Made by a program: the position numbers and the translations under genes
Notes under the pieces: model-generated
What the model saw: the letters and a program-made list of their open reading frames with translations, nothing else
What the model was told of the DNA's origin: nothing
The model's database searches: none
NCBI GenBank assembly: GCA_963556255.1
Contig: OY744605.1
Coordinates: 5,158,381-5,222,380 of the forward strand
Direction of reading: 5' to 3'
Source: Allolobophora icterica
Taxonomy: Eukaryota > Annelida > Clitellata > Crassiclitellata > Lumbricidae
DNA: 64,000 nucleotides
In this document: piece after piece, positions 32,155-45,592 of the stretch
Layout: each line of letters begins with the position of its first letter
Numbering within the stretch: position 1 is the first letter of the stretch

Positions 32155-33255
32155 TGATGTCAACGACCTTTGTTGTCACAAGATGTTGTTAAACTCTGCA
32201 TCCATCCACCGTAAAGTCGACGTTAACCAAAAGATATTTTTAAACATTGCATACTTCTGGACAAATAACTTTTATCACATGCATAGACTCTACAAATGGT
32301 TGCGCAGACAATATATATATGTATAGATATGCACCAAATGCGAATTATTTCTTATCCGTGTTGATTAGATAAGTTGCACGAGAAGTTAGTGAGGCCTGAT
32401 GATCCGCTCTGCAATATACATCTGTATAGACATACAGATGTATACTCAAAATTGATTGCTTAAGCAATTGCGTATTGCGTACAATAAAAATGTCTTTCAG
32501 TTGGCTTCATAAATTCAAAGATCCAGGTCAGAAAGTCCAATTAGAAGATTTAGTTACAGTTAGATTTTCTGCCATTTAAAAGAAAATAGCGCAACGATCC
32601 ACGAAGATAATAATCGACGTTACACACACCTTTTAAAGGCTGTACACGGATGCTATATATTGCTGACTTCGATGAAAGCTATCAATTGACTCAATGGTCG
32701 TGACCAATGGCAGTTGTTACCGTAAGACACAAGGATACACTACAGTGAAAACACCTTTAAAAGTCAAAACCTGATTGGCGCTATATAAATATCCATAACA
32801 TAAGTGTTTTCATACACATTGCTGCATGTAGGTCTGGAGGGGAATAGGTGCTGATTAGTATGCGGCAAGGTGGGATAATAAAGGGTAAGTTTAGCAGTGA
32901 TGGAAGAACACGTGGACGCAATGTTTTGAAGGCGTTTAATGGGAAATGTGGTAATGGGCGATGGTTGAGAGAGCATCCTTATTTTGAGTGATATAAAGGG
33001 GAAAGAAGAATTGGGAGTGGACAGAATTGAAGTTAGTCTTTGGTGAGATGGATTTTTCTCACCGTTGAGTTTAGAGACATCTTCTTTTGTAACGAAGGTT
33101 TGTCGGAAATTGTCTGAAGTTTCAAGAGACATTTATATTAACAGTTTACCTAAGATAACGAAGCTAGAACTGATTTTTTGATAAATATCAGTAAATTGAC
33201 TTTTCTTAGTCGATTATTTTGAGGTTATTGCGTGAAGAGTCACTTTCTTCTATAT
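32155..33255 (+). repeat. 1.1-kb direct duplication, copy 1
   Basis: Matches 39,940-41,085 along its whole length: AGATGTTGTTAAACTCTG, TTGCACGAGAAGTTAGTGAGG, TTGGCTTCATAAATTCAAAG, GGCAGTTGTTACCGTAAG, AGTTTAGCAGTGATGGAAG and TTATTGCGTGAAGAGTCAC. A 122-codon - strand frame (32,764-33,132) has no recognised domain, and the other copy has stops in the same place, so I do not call it a gene. Confidence 0.88.
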
Positions 33256-33344
33256 TGTATATTCGTCTGTTCACCTCTACGTTGGAATTGAGAAAGCTTA
33301 AGGCGGAGTTAAAGTTCTCCATCTAGTATCTCCGTCTCTGTTTC

Positions 33345-33545
33345 CGTCGCATTATGTATCTCTCTGTGTCTCTGTCTCTCTCCATCTCTCTGCCTCTGTC
33401 TCTGTCTCTCTGCCTGACTGCTTGTCTCACTGTTTCTCTCCCTCTCTCTCGTCCTCTCGCCCTCTCTATCTCCATCTCTCTGTCTCTGTTGTCTTTGTCT
33501 CTGTCTGTAATTCTCTCCCTGTCTGTGTCTGTCTGTCCGTCTGTC
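33345..33545. repeat. TCTG/TCTC-rich microsatellite
   Basis: Imperfect TCTCTGTCTCTG repeats. Confidence 0.9.
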
Positions 33546-33639
33546 TAATCAGTATTTACCATTGTCCCAGGTCACACAAAGGCTAAACATTGAATGATTG
33601 AATGAACGAATCAATAGGTGCCTCGATTGGTTGATTAGG

Positions 33640-33755
33640 CGCTTTATAACGACACTATGTCACAGCAAAGTTGATTAGCATCGCCCTACTCCTTTCTTCA
33701 GGTTTGGGACTGGCACTACTAGAGTTATTCTAGAGACGTAGTTGGGTACATGCAG
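33640..33755 (+). repeat. Inverted-sense copy of the CTGGCACTACC block
   Basis: TATAACGACACTATGTCACAGC, GATTAGCATCGCCC and GGGACTGGCACTACTAGAG, the reverse of the GTAGTGCCAGTCC block seen elsewhere. Confidence 0.6.
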
Positions 33756-34475
33756 AGTTTAACGACATCTTGTGGCAACAAATGCCGTTCTGAAATACTT
33801 CTCTCCCCGATCAGAAAAGATTTGGAGATCAGTTAAAGACTTCGCGCAGCTTATAAATACATAGAATTGTAGACTTTTTATAGGTGTCTTACAAAGCGAG
33901 TTTTAGCCGCAGTTTAGTCCTTTTAACGACGTCTTATGATGGTCTGGATTGTTGGCATCGAAATAAGTTTACCTTTTAATCAATAAAAGCCTTCTTGTCC
34001 CGTATTTTTAACTGGGGATCATGTGGAAAGTTTCTAGTTTACGACGTTTTGTTCTAAGACGATTGACGTCATCCCTCTTTTTTCTTCTCTTGGGTTTGGC
34101 GCTTTCTGAGTTTAGGTAGTAACCATGTTTTAATATGTGTCCCTTAATAAAGTCGATTTCACGGGGTCAGTACTGTTTGCAAAAAGGTAACATCTTCAAA
34201 GAAGAGGATCTTAAACCGATGTAAAATTATACAATGAAACGTCGCCAATTTCGACTTGTAGAGAAAGAAGCGTAATTGTAATTGTAAATGTTATATAAAT
34301 ATAAGTGCATTAAGATTTAAAGAAGTAATAATTTGTTTCGCCTTCAAGTAAATTCTGATAATATTATGTGAGGCCGAAAAAAGGTAACAATTACAGACGG
34401 AGTAGTTGGTAATATTTAGACACCTTTTTTAAGAATGTATATTCCTTAAATAAGTGAAATAAATCTGACGATACT
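33756..34475 (+). repeat. 530-bp GGTGTC unit, complete (U7), with a 5' module
   Basis: AGTTTAACGACATCTTGTGG at about 33,762, then TTTTTATAGGTGTC at about 33,882, TTACGACGTTTTG, GAAACGTCGCCAATTTCG and TTTAGACACCTTTTTTAAG at about 34,418, then GTGAAATAAATC. Confidence 0.82.
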
Positions 34476-34589
34476 AGTTCTTAGAAACTTCGTTGATAAT
34501 GTAAGGACGGATATTAAGAGTAGCCTACCTACTATATACTCGCAAACAGTTCAATTAACCAGATCAAGATTTGGCTCTGTGAATATAAA

Positions 34590-34690
34590 CAATAGATCAT
34601 GCAATCTAAAACTACATCTAAATGGAGTATGAAACCTCTGCAATATTCGGGAAACAATCCAACACCTCTTATTAATTGTCAGAATGGGTA
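34590..34690 (+). pseudogene. LINE cysteine-rich C-terminal fragment
   Basis: Imperfect coding for RETIQHLLLI after TGCAATATTCGGGAAACAATC. Same class as at 17.6 and 29.25 kb. Confidence 0.4.
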
Positions 34691-34794
34691 TATTTAAACA
34701 GATGGTGTAATTCCAGGCTAACTATCCATAAATGTTGACAGCAAAAAGATGTAGTTAAACACTGGAAACTAGTAATAACTCCGCGATCCGACAC

Positions 34795-34990
34795 GCAGCC
34801 GGTACTCTAGTGGTGCCAGTCCAAAGCATGGGTAAAGAAGGGGCGGCACTAATCGTCTTTGTTATAACACAGCGTCGATTAAAAACAGAAACTACATACA
34901 CGTGGCAGTGACGTAGTTATGGCACAACGTCTGCTTCTTTATCTTCTTTTACTGGTAGCGAACTCAGTGTACCGTATCCAAGTCAACATT
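34795..34990 (+). repeat. GTGGTGCCAGTCC block and LINE-remnant start
   Basis: GTGGTGCCAGTCCAAAGC, TTGTTATAACACAGCGTCG, GTGGCAGTGACGTAGTTATGG and GAACTCAGTGTACCGTATCC. Confidence 0.65.
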
Positions 34991-35024
34991 AGCCCCCAGT
35001 TGTGTCAGACTAAACCATTTAACG

Positions 35025-35635
35025 CAGCTGTCTAATTTATAGATAGATGTAATAGCTTTAAATGGGTATCCAGTAAAACACATTGCTCTTGAAAGGCTTA
35101 AGCGCTTTAAGGACATCTTATGAATATCAAGGCTGTTGACCTTATCCTTACATTATATTCGACAAAATCTAAATTGCTTCTTCTCTGTAACTGGCGATTA
35201 TGTAGATATTTTCTGTTTAACGAAGCCGTCAGAAAATTAGTGTCACCCTCCTCATTTATCCAGGCCTCAGACTGGCTGAATCCGAGTATGAAGCAGTGGC
35301 GACATTTCAATACGTAACCCCAAATCAAGTCGTTTTCATGGGGTCTGAATAAAATACTGATTGAAACAAATAACGTCTTCAAAGCAGAGGATTTTAGTGT
35401 AGATGTAATAAATACACTGAAGAGACACAATGTAAACTGATCGAAAAAAAACTGTTAAATGTTACAGAAATGTAAGTGCAGTGAAACCTAAAAAAGTAAT
35501 ATATTATTATGCCTTGAAGTAAAACCTGATGTGTGAAGCCGACACAAAACAACGATGAAAGTTGACGCAGTTGGTAATATTTAGACACCTTTTAAAGAAA
35601 GCTAATTCTTTTAATAAGTAGTATAAATCTGGCGA
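35025..35635 (+). repeat. 530-bp GGTGTC unit, complete (U8)
   Basis: ACGCAGCTGTCTAATTTATAG, GCTTTAAATGGGTATCC at about 35,056 (mutated core), CCTCCTCATTTATCCAGGCC, AGAGGATTTTAGTG and TTTAGACACCTTTTAAAG at about 35,580, then GTAGTATAAATCTGGC. Confidence 0.83.
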
Positions 35636-35744
35636 ATCTAGTTATGTTGAAAGGCTCCAAGGTCGTAAGTACAGATATTAATTAAGTACGTAAAACTCAC
35701 AAAACTTCAATTAACATGATTTCTATTTGGCAGCGTGAATGTTA

Positions 35745-35880
35745 ATAACAGATTGTACATTCATAAAATACATCCAACTTGACTATGTGATATGTGCAAT
35801 GTCCAGGAAACCAGCTTACACCCTGTTCAGAAATTACATACTGCATCGTCTTCGTGTAATTCCGCCACATTGTTTGAAAT
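35745..35880 (+). pseudogene. LINE cysteine-rich C-terminal fragment
   Basis: ATATGTGCAATGTCCAGGAA and TTACACCCTGTTCAGAAATT encode ICAMSRKPAYTL or, in another frame, MCNVQETSLHPVQKLHTA: C-x2-C with ET-x-LH and the end of a finger. Same class as the fragments above. Confidence 0.45.
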
Positions 35881-35882
35881 AT

Positions 35883-35923
35883 CAATCACTCACTCAATCA
35901 ATCAATCAATCAATCAATCAGTA

Positions 35924-35979
<56 letters not shown>

Positions 35980-36565
35980 TATCAAATTAATCAATCAATC
36001 ATGTTTTCGGCAGCCAAACTGACGAATAATAATTGCTTAGTCGAATACTGCAATTAGGCTATTCAGGGTGCCAAAAAGGGGCCGTTGATCCCGCTACTGT
36101 AGGGCCACCGGGGTAGTAGGTTGATCCATTAAAATTTAGAAATATCTGATGCGCGTGGGATTTCTGGTTATGCGTCGAACTGCTCGTTTTTCGAGAGTTA
36201 CTAATCTTTTTAGTATTGTGTTATATGTGGAAGTCCAGACTATGTTGCAATCGGTTCAATAGGAATATGTATACGGGTATAATATAACGTATTACGGATC
36301 TGGAATGGTAAATGCGAGGCACGAGATAATAATTCAACGTTTTGCGCAATTTTGTTGGATATATGTTTTGTGCGCTCTTCCAAGTTAGTTGCTGGTCTAT
36401 ATTACTCCCAGATGGTTGGTTGTAACCATCTGTGTAATCGTAATGCCTTCTATATAAAGCTCAGTTCTTTAGGTGAGATTTCAAGAGGATGTGGTTAGTT
36501 TTTTTTCTTCTAAATTGATCGTTAACTTATTAGCGCGGAACCATTCTGCCACGACTTTCAATTCA
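35883..36565 (-). pseudogene. LINE (CR1/L2-like) reverse transcriptase fragment with TGAT tail
   Basis: On the - strand, with several stops and shifts, I read LKVVAEWFRANKLTINLEE, then YIEGITITQMVTTNHLGVI, then LYPYTYSY and VWTSTYNTILKRLVTLEKRA. That order (palm-to-thumb K-L segment, LGV, YxxLxYxxxVW, LEKRAVR) belongs to CR1/L2-like reverse transcriptases downstream of the YADD motif. The (AATC)n at 35,883-36,003 is the tail of this - strand copy. It is decayed. Confidence 0.75.
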
Positions 36566-36639
36566 ACGTTAACTTTCTGTTAATTTATAAAGTTTATAAA
36601 GAGGCGTCGGAGTAGAAAACTTTGGAATATAAAAAGCAC

Positions 36640-36935
36640 ATTATCACGGCTTTGATCTGGCACCAACTGTTCGTGGCAATGAAGTGGCTATAACACAGCG
36701 TCTTTTCCATTATTTTTGTTCTGCTGGGGCTAACTCAGTTGACCGTAGCCGAGTCAACGATGCGAAGCAAAGCTGCCTCCTCTCTCTGGCCTCTCTGGGA
36801 AGCTGACCCGGATATTCACTTGGAATCTCTGACATCTCGTTTTCTCACTTGGCACAGCGCATGCCAAAAAGCTGGTGTCCCGCGCTTAGCTTTATAGTAG
36901 TTCCTTCTAATTTCGGAATTTACGATTACGATTAA
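36640..36935 (+). repeat. GATTAC-tailed LINE remnant
   Basis: TTGATCTGGCACCAACTG, GAGTCAACGATGCGAAGC, CTTGGAATCTCTGACATCTCG, GCACAGCGCATGCC and TTTACGATTACGATTAA. Confidence 0.7.
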
Positions 36936-37776
36936 CCCTCGAGTGCCCAAGCTATTTTTTGGTACACGAATGCCCAACGGGGGGGGGGGTCCGACCGGAC
37001 CCCAATGTTTTCATTGTGATATCTGGAGAACGGATTGGAATATTTTAACGGGATTTGGCTTGTTATAATCCAAATTCAATTTGCAATCGACTGATATATG
37101 GTATTTCACAATAGTGCCACCTGGTGAAACTTTATTTGAACTTTAATAGGGGCCTACTCTTTTGTAGTTTCTTTGAAATTTCGGGATTTTTCGCATGTAT
37201 TCAATTGTACGCATGTAGTTGTTCCCTGGTTGTGGGGTACAGGATTGGAATATTTTAACGGTATTTGGCTTGTTATAATCCAAATTCAATTTGCATTCGA
37301 CTGATACATGGTATTTTACAATAACTTGCGCTAAAAATTTATTTCTGGGTTGGTAAACCATATGCCAGTATGACCACCAGCCGCATATCTTGGGGTGTCC
37401 TTGGTATATGCTATGGTTGTGGGGTACAGGATTGGAATATTTTAACGGGATTTGGCTTGTTATAATCCAAATTCAATTTGCATTCGACTGATATATGGTA
37501 TTTTACAATAACGTGCGTTAAAATAATTATTTCTGGGTTGGCAAACTATATGCCAGTATGACCATCAGCCGCATATCTTGGGGGTGTCCTTGGTATATGC
37601 TATGGTTGTGGGCTACAGGGTGGTAGTATAATCACGCAAAATATAACATACGAAGCCCAATTGAATGCTTTAGGATGTCCTAAAAGCATTTCTACAATTT
37701 CGTAGCCGTTCTAAAGTTATCCGTGAAAAGCGGGTCTGGGGTCCGGTCGGACCCCCCCCCCTTGGGCATTCGAGGG
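36936..37776. mobile_element. TTAA-flanked element related to the piggyBac-like pair (841 bp)
   Basis: TTAA at 36,932-36,935 and 37,777-37,780. Inverted ends CCCTCGAGTGCCCAAG and CTTGGGCATTCGAGGG. Next to each end is a long G or C run beside GGTCCGACCGGACC. The interior has two to three copies of a roughly 190-bp direct repeat marked by GATTGGAATATTTTAACGG and GCCGCATATCTTGGG. No coding is recognised. Confidence 0.85.
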
Positions 37777-37953
37777 TTAAAACCCTTCGCAACAGATTTT
37801 CCATCCACGCAACAGTGCCAAACAACCTTTCGCGCCTCGTAAAAGATTCTCGCTCCGCCTGAAATGACTGGATCAGCAGAATATCTTCGCCACGACAAGA
37901 CGCAAGTATCAGACCTCCCGGCGAGTAGCCTTATAACCCTTGAAAGCAGTTAA

Positions 37954-38967
37954 CCCTCGGGCTACCAAGGGGGGGGGTGGTTACCACCCCCATACGTTTT
38001 TCTGCAAAAATTTTTTTTAGCACATGGAATATAATTTTGACATTTTAGGTAGCTGTAGGGGGTCCATTTGCACACATTTTGAGGTAAAAGTCGTGATGAT
38101 ATCCCACGCCATAAAAAAGTTATACCCGATATAGCCTAGGTACCACCTATGGAATCAGGAATTTCTCTCGTCAGCTGTTAGCTGTTGTCGACTATAAAGG
38201 TAGTCATTATTCTTCCTGGAAGAGAAACAACTATGCCATTCTTTAGAGTAAATGTAGGGCTATATTTGCTTGCTTAGTTATTTGACTTTTGAAAACCGGA
38301 AGTCATCATAATAAATAATAATACGCTTTATCAGTGTGAAAATCACTGATGCAACATCACAACGTAAACCGATATGGTTGGGTATGGGGAAGGGCTATAA
38401 ACAGTCAAAGCAGAATGCTAACAGCGTAAAGCAGTGCTGTGAAGTGTTCAAGAAGCCGGTTTGCAGGAAGCATTCGCACAAAACAATGGAAGTAACTTGC
38501 AATAACTGCTAGGACCACTGACGTTTTTGACTGCCGGGAAAAATTACATAATTTCTTGTTTCATGTTGATATAGCTGCACGCCTTTAGGTTCTGCCTGTA
38601 ACTAAAACAGACTTTGGAATAGTTTGTATTGTTGAAAATTAAGTCTCATTATATTTACAATATTCTTGGATACATAGTTCATTTTCAAAACCCACATCAT
38701 TTATATTTTTTTATCCAAATAGTACAAATTGTGTGGGATAATATCAGATATCGTTAAATGGACCGGTGCCTTTGTTAAAAACTATATAATTTCGAGATGC
38801 ATTCATATATTTTACAACTAAATATACCATTCTTTTCAGAAATGAATGCTGAATCAAATGCTATATTACATGATATGATATTTGAAACCAAACACGAAAT
38901 TCCGGGGGGGTGGTAACCACCCCCCCCTTGGTAGCCGATGTCACAAAAAACCTTGGTAGCCTGAGGG
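37954..38967 (+). mobile_element. piggyBac-like element, copy 2 (1,014 bp, inverted)
   Basis: TTAA at 37,950-37,953 and 38,968-38,971. Ends CCCTCGGGCTACCAAGG and CTTGGTAGCCTGAGGG. It is the reverse complement of copy 1 with a few percent differences. The remnant transposase C-terminus lies on the + strand at about 38,338-38,511. Confidence 0.9.
38338..38511 (+). pseudogene. piggyBac-type transposase C-terminal fragment, copy 2
   Basis: The + strand translation matches the 31.1-31.3 kb fragment with a few substitutions (QSKQNANSVKQ in place of QLKQNANRVKQ) and keeps CC, KKPVCRKHSH and CNNC, ending in TAG. The upstream DDD core is missing. Conservation of the cysteines in two copies argues that both derive from one deleted parent rather than that the fragment is under selection. 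Confidence 0.55.
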
Positions 38968-38999
38968 TTAACTCATCCAGCGCTTCGAGGGGAACGATA

Positions 39000-39060
39000 G
39001 AGTTGATTGAATGTCCAACCGTTTCACGACATCTTATTGCACCAAAGGCTGTAGACGTCA
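39000..39060 (+). repeat. GTTTCACGACATC module
   Basis: CCGTTTCACGACATCTTATTG and GGCTGTAGACGTCATTG. Confidence 0.6.
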
Positions 39061-39545
39061 TTGTGATTCTCGTTAACGATAACGGTAACGAAAATGTTCG
39101 TTATTGACATAACATGATTTCGTAAAAGATAACTATAACTGTAAAAAAGTATGTAACTAAATTTATCATTAACTATAACTATAACTATAACGAAAATAAC
39201 ACTAACGAAAATTCATAGTTATTTTCGTTACGAAAAGACTGAAAAGGTGATTGATTGATTGATTGATTGATTGAAAAGTGCAATATATCTACAAACATGA
39301 AAACGTGAAAGTGCGCTACAACTAATGGCCTATGTTCGACTTGGACGTCGGTGAATATGAAGTGTCGTGTATTCATGAAGCTGAATGCATCCATTCTTCA
39401 AAGCCTTTTGAAGCTCTAAGCAAAATGATTTCCTTAACGATGACACTAACTGTAACTAAAAAATAATACTAACTATAACTGTAACTATAACTAAAATGGA
39501 AAACCATTAACTATAACTGTAACTATAACTAAAGTAAAATCTGTA
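39061..39545. repeat. (TAACTA)n degenerate repeat with an inserted (TTGA)n segment
   Basis: TAACTATAACTGTAACT runs at 39,125-39,240 and 39,430-39,540, interrupted by (TTGA)6 at 39,248-39,273 and about 160 bp of unique sequence. Confidence 0.8.
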
Positions 39546-39589
39546 AGGAGAATAGACGTCGATAGAAATTATTTTTCAAATGTTCTCAA

Positions 39590-39935
39590 TTCTTTTGGCA
39601 TAATGTAGTTAGCTACCTATCCAAATATACACAACACAAAACGAACAACTTATGCAATTTGTCATTCTATATAATTTGTAAGAAAACCATTATAAAGGTG
39701 TCGAAAGAGTGTTGTATTAAATAAATTTTATCAACAGCCTGTGCAGAAATAAATAATCAACATTCACCAGATCGTAAAACTCCGTCTCTACTGTATCTCT
39801 TTGCCAGTCCAAAGCTTGGAGAAAGGAAGAGGGCGACGCTAGTCATCTTTGTTATTTCTCGGTGTCGTTAAACAGCAACTAACTAACCACCGGATTGCTG
39901 TACTATGCCATAGGAACTGTTCAAAAATAATTTAT
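39590..39935. repeat. Short-module region
   Basis: TATAAAGGTGTCGAAAGAGTG at about 39,692, CACCAGATCGTAAAACTCCG at about 39,765 and TTGCCAGTCCAAAGCTTGG at about 39,800. Confidence 0.55.
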
Positions 39936-39939
39936 GTCA

Positions 39940-41085
39940 ACATCACCGGCCTTTGATGTCACAAGATGTCGTTAAACTCTATTTACCTTCACCGGATCGT
40001 AATAAAGGCGGATGAATCACACATCTCAGGTAAAGTCGACGTCAACGCCACGTCAACCATAAGATGTTGTTAGCAGTGCATACTTCCTTAAAAATCACTT
40101 TTATCACATGTGTGGACTCTAGGCGTGATAGCGCAGACAATACATGTGTATGGATCTGCATCCAATGCGACTTATTTGTTATTCGTGATGATTAGATAAG
40201 TTGCACGAGAAGTTAGTGAGGTGTGATGATCCGCTGTGCAATATACATTTGTATAGACGTAGAAATGTATACTCAATGTGATTATTTAAACGTTGTTTGA
40301 GGCCGTACAATAAAAATGTCTCTCGGTTGGCTTCATAAATTCAAAGATCCAGCTCCGAAAATCCAATCAGGAGAGTCTGTGAGAGTTAGATTTTCTGCCA
40401 TGTAAAGAAAATAGCTCAAAGAACCACGAAGATAATAATCGACGTTATTCACACCTATAAAAGGAGTTTCACGGATGCTATATAACTTTCACTTCGACAA
40501 ACGCTACCAATACGCTGAATTGTCCATTGGCAGTTGTTACCGTAAGATACAAGGATACACTAAAGTGAAAACACCTTTAAAAGTCAGAACCTGAAGGGCG
40601 ATCTATAAATATCCATTACAAAAGTGTATTCATACACATTTTTGCATGTAGGTCTTGAGAGGAATAGGTACTGATAAGTATACGGCAAGGTGGGGTACTA
40701 AAGAGTAAGTTTAGCAGTGATGGAAGAACACGTGGACAGAGAGTGTTGAAGGCATTTATTGGGGCATGATTGTATTAATGGGTGATGGTACAGACACCAT
40801 CCTTATTTTGAGTTATATAAAAGGGAAAGAGGAAGAGGGAGTGGACAGAGTTGAAGGTAGTCTTTGGTGAGACGGGCGTTTCTTATCGTTGAGTTTGGAG
40901 ACATCTTTGTCTGAATCTGTCAATATAGATACTTCCGTAGTTGCAAGATACATTTATATTAACAGTTTGCCTAAGATATCGAAGCTAGAATTGTTTTTGG
41001 ATAAATATCAGTAAATTGACTTCTTTTAGTCGATTATTTTGAGATTATTGCGTGAAGAGTCACCTTGTTCTATACAGTCAGCTAT
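39940..41085 (+). repeat. 1.1-kb direct duplication, copy 2
   Basis: Counterpart of 32,155-33,255. The frame that is open there (122 codons) is broken here by stops and small indels. Confidence 0.88.
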
Positions 41086-41149
41086 ATTACTATTTGACAT
41101 AGATTGGAAAAAAGTTGTACAGTTCTTTTTCAGTTACCACACACAGTCG

Positions 41150-41680
41150 TAGCTTCGGATACGGTTGACTTTGTCCTTACTGTTTAATCGAAAATATCTA
41201 GCTTGCTACTTCTTTGTAACTGGCGATTATGTATATATTTTCTGGTTAGCAAATTTGTCATAACCAAAGATAATTAGCGTTACCCTCCTCATTTATCCAG
41301 GCCTGGGACTAGCGCTACCCGAGGTTGAAGCAGTGATGGCGTCACAATGTGTATCCTCCAATCAAGTCGCTTTCTTGGGGTCGTCTTATTGAAATACTCA
41401 TTATAAAATTAACACCTTCAAAGAAGAGGATATTATGTCGATTATTAGAAATACACTGAAGATTCGCCAGTGTAAACTGATCGAATTAGAAGTGTAAATA
41501 TTAATCTAAATGTTACATAGGTGTAAGTGCAGTAAAATAGAAAAAAGGAATATATTATTCCGCATTTAAGTGAAATCTGATGTGTTGAACCTAAACTAAA
41601 TGAGCAACTAAAGTTGGAAATATTTAGACACCTCTTTTAAGAAATCGAATTATTAACATAAGTAGAATAAAATAACTTAT
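41150..41680 (+). repeat. 530-bp GGTGTC unit, 5' end replaced (U9)
   Basis: TTGACTTTGTCCTTACTG, CTGGCGATTATGTATATATT, GATAATTAGCGTTACCCTCC, AAATACACTGAAGATTCGCC and TTTAGACACCTCTTTTAAG at about 41,625. Confidence 0.8.
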
Positions 41681-41739
41681 TGAGAGTGCTCTTGTGATTT
41701 CTTATTTCTCTTGCCTTTGTACTGGAAACTACTACTAAC

Positions 41740-42065
41740 TCCGCCATCCATCACAGCCGTTACTGTGGTAATGCCAGTCCAAAGCTTGCAGAAAGAAGGG
41801 CGACACTGATCGTCTTTCTACAGCGTCTATAAACAGGAACTACACTCACTGCGTGTCATTATAACGCTATTTGGCATCTCCCTCCTCGTTATCAAGGCTT
41901 CGGACTGGCACCAACTGTTCGTGACAGTGCAGTAGTTATGGAACGTCGTCTGTTTCTTACTCTTTGTCTCCTGGTGACGAACTCAGTTGACCGTAGCCGA
42001 GTCTGCGCTTTATTTTAGAGTAGCGCATTAGAAATTTGACGTTTACGATTAAGATTCAAACGCGT
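41740..42065 (+). repeat. GTAATGCCAGTCC block plus GATTAC-tailed LINE remnant
   Basis: GTAATGCCAGTCCAAAGC, GACTGGCACCAACTGTTCG, GTTGACCGTAGCCGAGTC and a tail AGCGCATTAGAAATTTGACG. The middle of the remnant is deleted. Confidence 0.65.
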
Positions 42066-42099
42066 CTGAGATGTACGCAACGCGCGGTAGTATAATCTT

Positions 42100-44460
<2,361 letters not shown>

Positions 44461-44462
44461 GG

Positions 44463-44525
<63 letters not shown>

Positions 44526-44557
44526 CCACCACCACCACCACCACCACCACCACCACC

Positions 44558-44591
<34 letters not shown>

Positions 44592-44632
44592 TCACCACCA
44601 CCACCACCACCACCACCGCCACCATCATCATC
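44461..44632. repeat. (CAT)n/(CAC)n microsatellite, LINE tail
   Basis: Blocks of CAT and CAC triplets. It adjoins the 3' end of the - strand LINE at 44,640, so it is an expanded TGA-type tail. Poly-His, poly-Asp and poly-Ser frames here are artefacts. Confidence 0.95.
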
Positions 44633-44639
44633 AGCATCA

Positions 44640-45505
44640 ATGACTATGGACCCAGCGCCCGCAGGTGTCTGATGCCTTCCTGCCAATGTCTCTCCACTCC
44701 ATTCTGTCCAGTGTCGAGCGGCTCAGCTCCTGGAGACTTGTTCCGCACCATTCTTCGATGTCATCTGTCCATTCCCTGTGAGGTCTTCCTCTTTTTTTGT
44801 GCCTTCCATTATTCCAAACACCAAAGTTTAAATTTTCTGTCCTCCTTCATTCTGCAAATATGTCCGAGTCCTGGCTTTCTCTGGACAACTTGTTGCATGA
44901 TAATTTTGGTCAGATTGATTCTTCTGTAGAATTCCTTGTGGCTGACATTCTGAGTCCATCCTGTTCTGAGGATCTTAAGATAGCACTTTCGTTCGAATGC
45001 TAACACTCTCGTTTGTGAATCCTTTGTTTGTCCCATGTCATCCATACAACATGTTACTGAACAGACACGTCTTTAATACACTCAATTTATTCATCAAACT
45101 AATTGGCTTACTTTTTCAAATTTTGTCCATGGCTTTCAATGCCACTGTTCCTTTGGCTATTCGCTTTTTAAATTGACTCTTGCAGTCCAAATCGTATATT
45201 ATGTTGCTCCTCAAATATGTGAACCTCTCCATATTCTCCAACCGTATGCTAAATACCACAAGTTGATGATTTATCTCCTTGTCACGAAATATCATATTTT
45301 GTTGTTTTATCGAATTCATAATCAAACCATATTTTAGTTGGAGTCAGCATTTAGCGTTTGTTCAAATTCCATCTCAATTTCTTCCATAATATCAACATCA
45401 TCTGCAAAGCGAAGGTTACCTATTCGCATTCCGAGAACCGAAACTCTGTTTTCTTCATTTTTCATTCTGCCCATTGTTCGTTTTAGATGGGCGATTAACA
45501 CGGTG
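44640..45505 (-). pseudogene. RTE-like LINE reverse transcriptase, C-terminal half, decayed
   Basis: On the - strand from about 45,500: NLRFADDVDIMEEIE (the catalytic FADD of motif C), then FTYLRSNIIYDLDCKSQFKK, RIAKGTVALKAMDK, LAFERKCYLKILRTGW, SHKEFYRRINLTKII and GHICRMKEDRKFK, then MEWRDIGRKASDTCGRWVH before the stop. This is the full order from motif C to the end of an RTE-type reverse transcriptase. Frames change at least three times, so it is inactive. The triplet microsatellite on its left is its tail. Confidence 0.85.
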
Positions 45506-45592
45506 GGTGACGCTCATACCGCTGCTTGTCAGCCATAATTGTTGTTAAACAGGGCATACTTCGTCTGAAACACCCTATATCATACATGTATA
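45506..45592. other. Short spacer with module
   Basis: GCCATAATTGTTGTTAAACAG resembles the GTCGTTAAAC module end. Confidence 0.4.

Noticed and set aside
32764..33132. 122-codon - frame as a real gene
   Set aside because: Its duplicate at 40.6-41.0 kb has several stops and no domain is visible.
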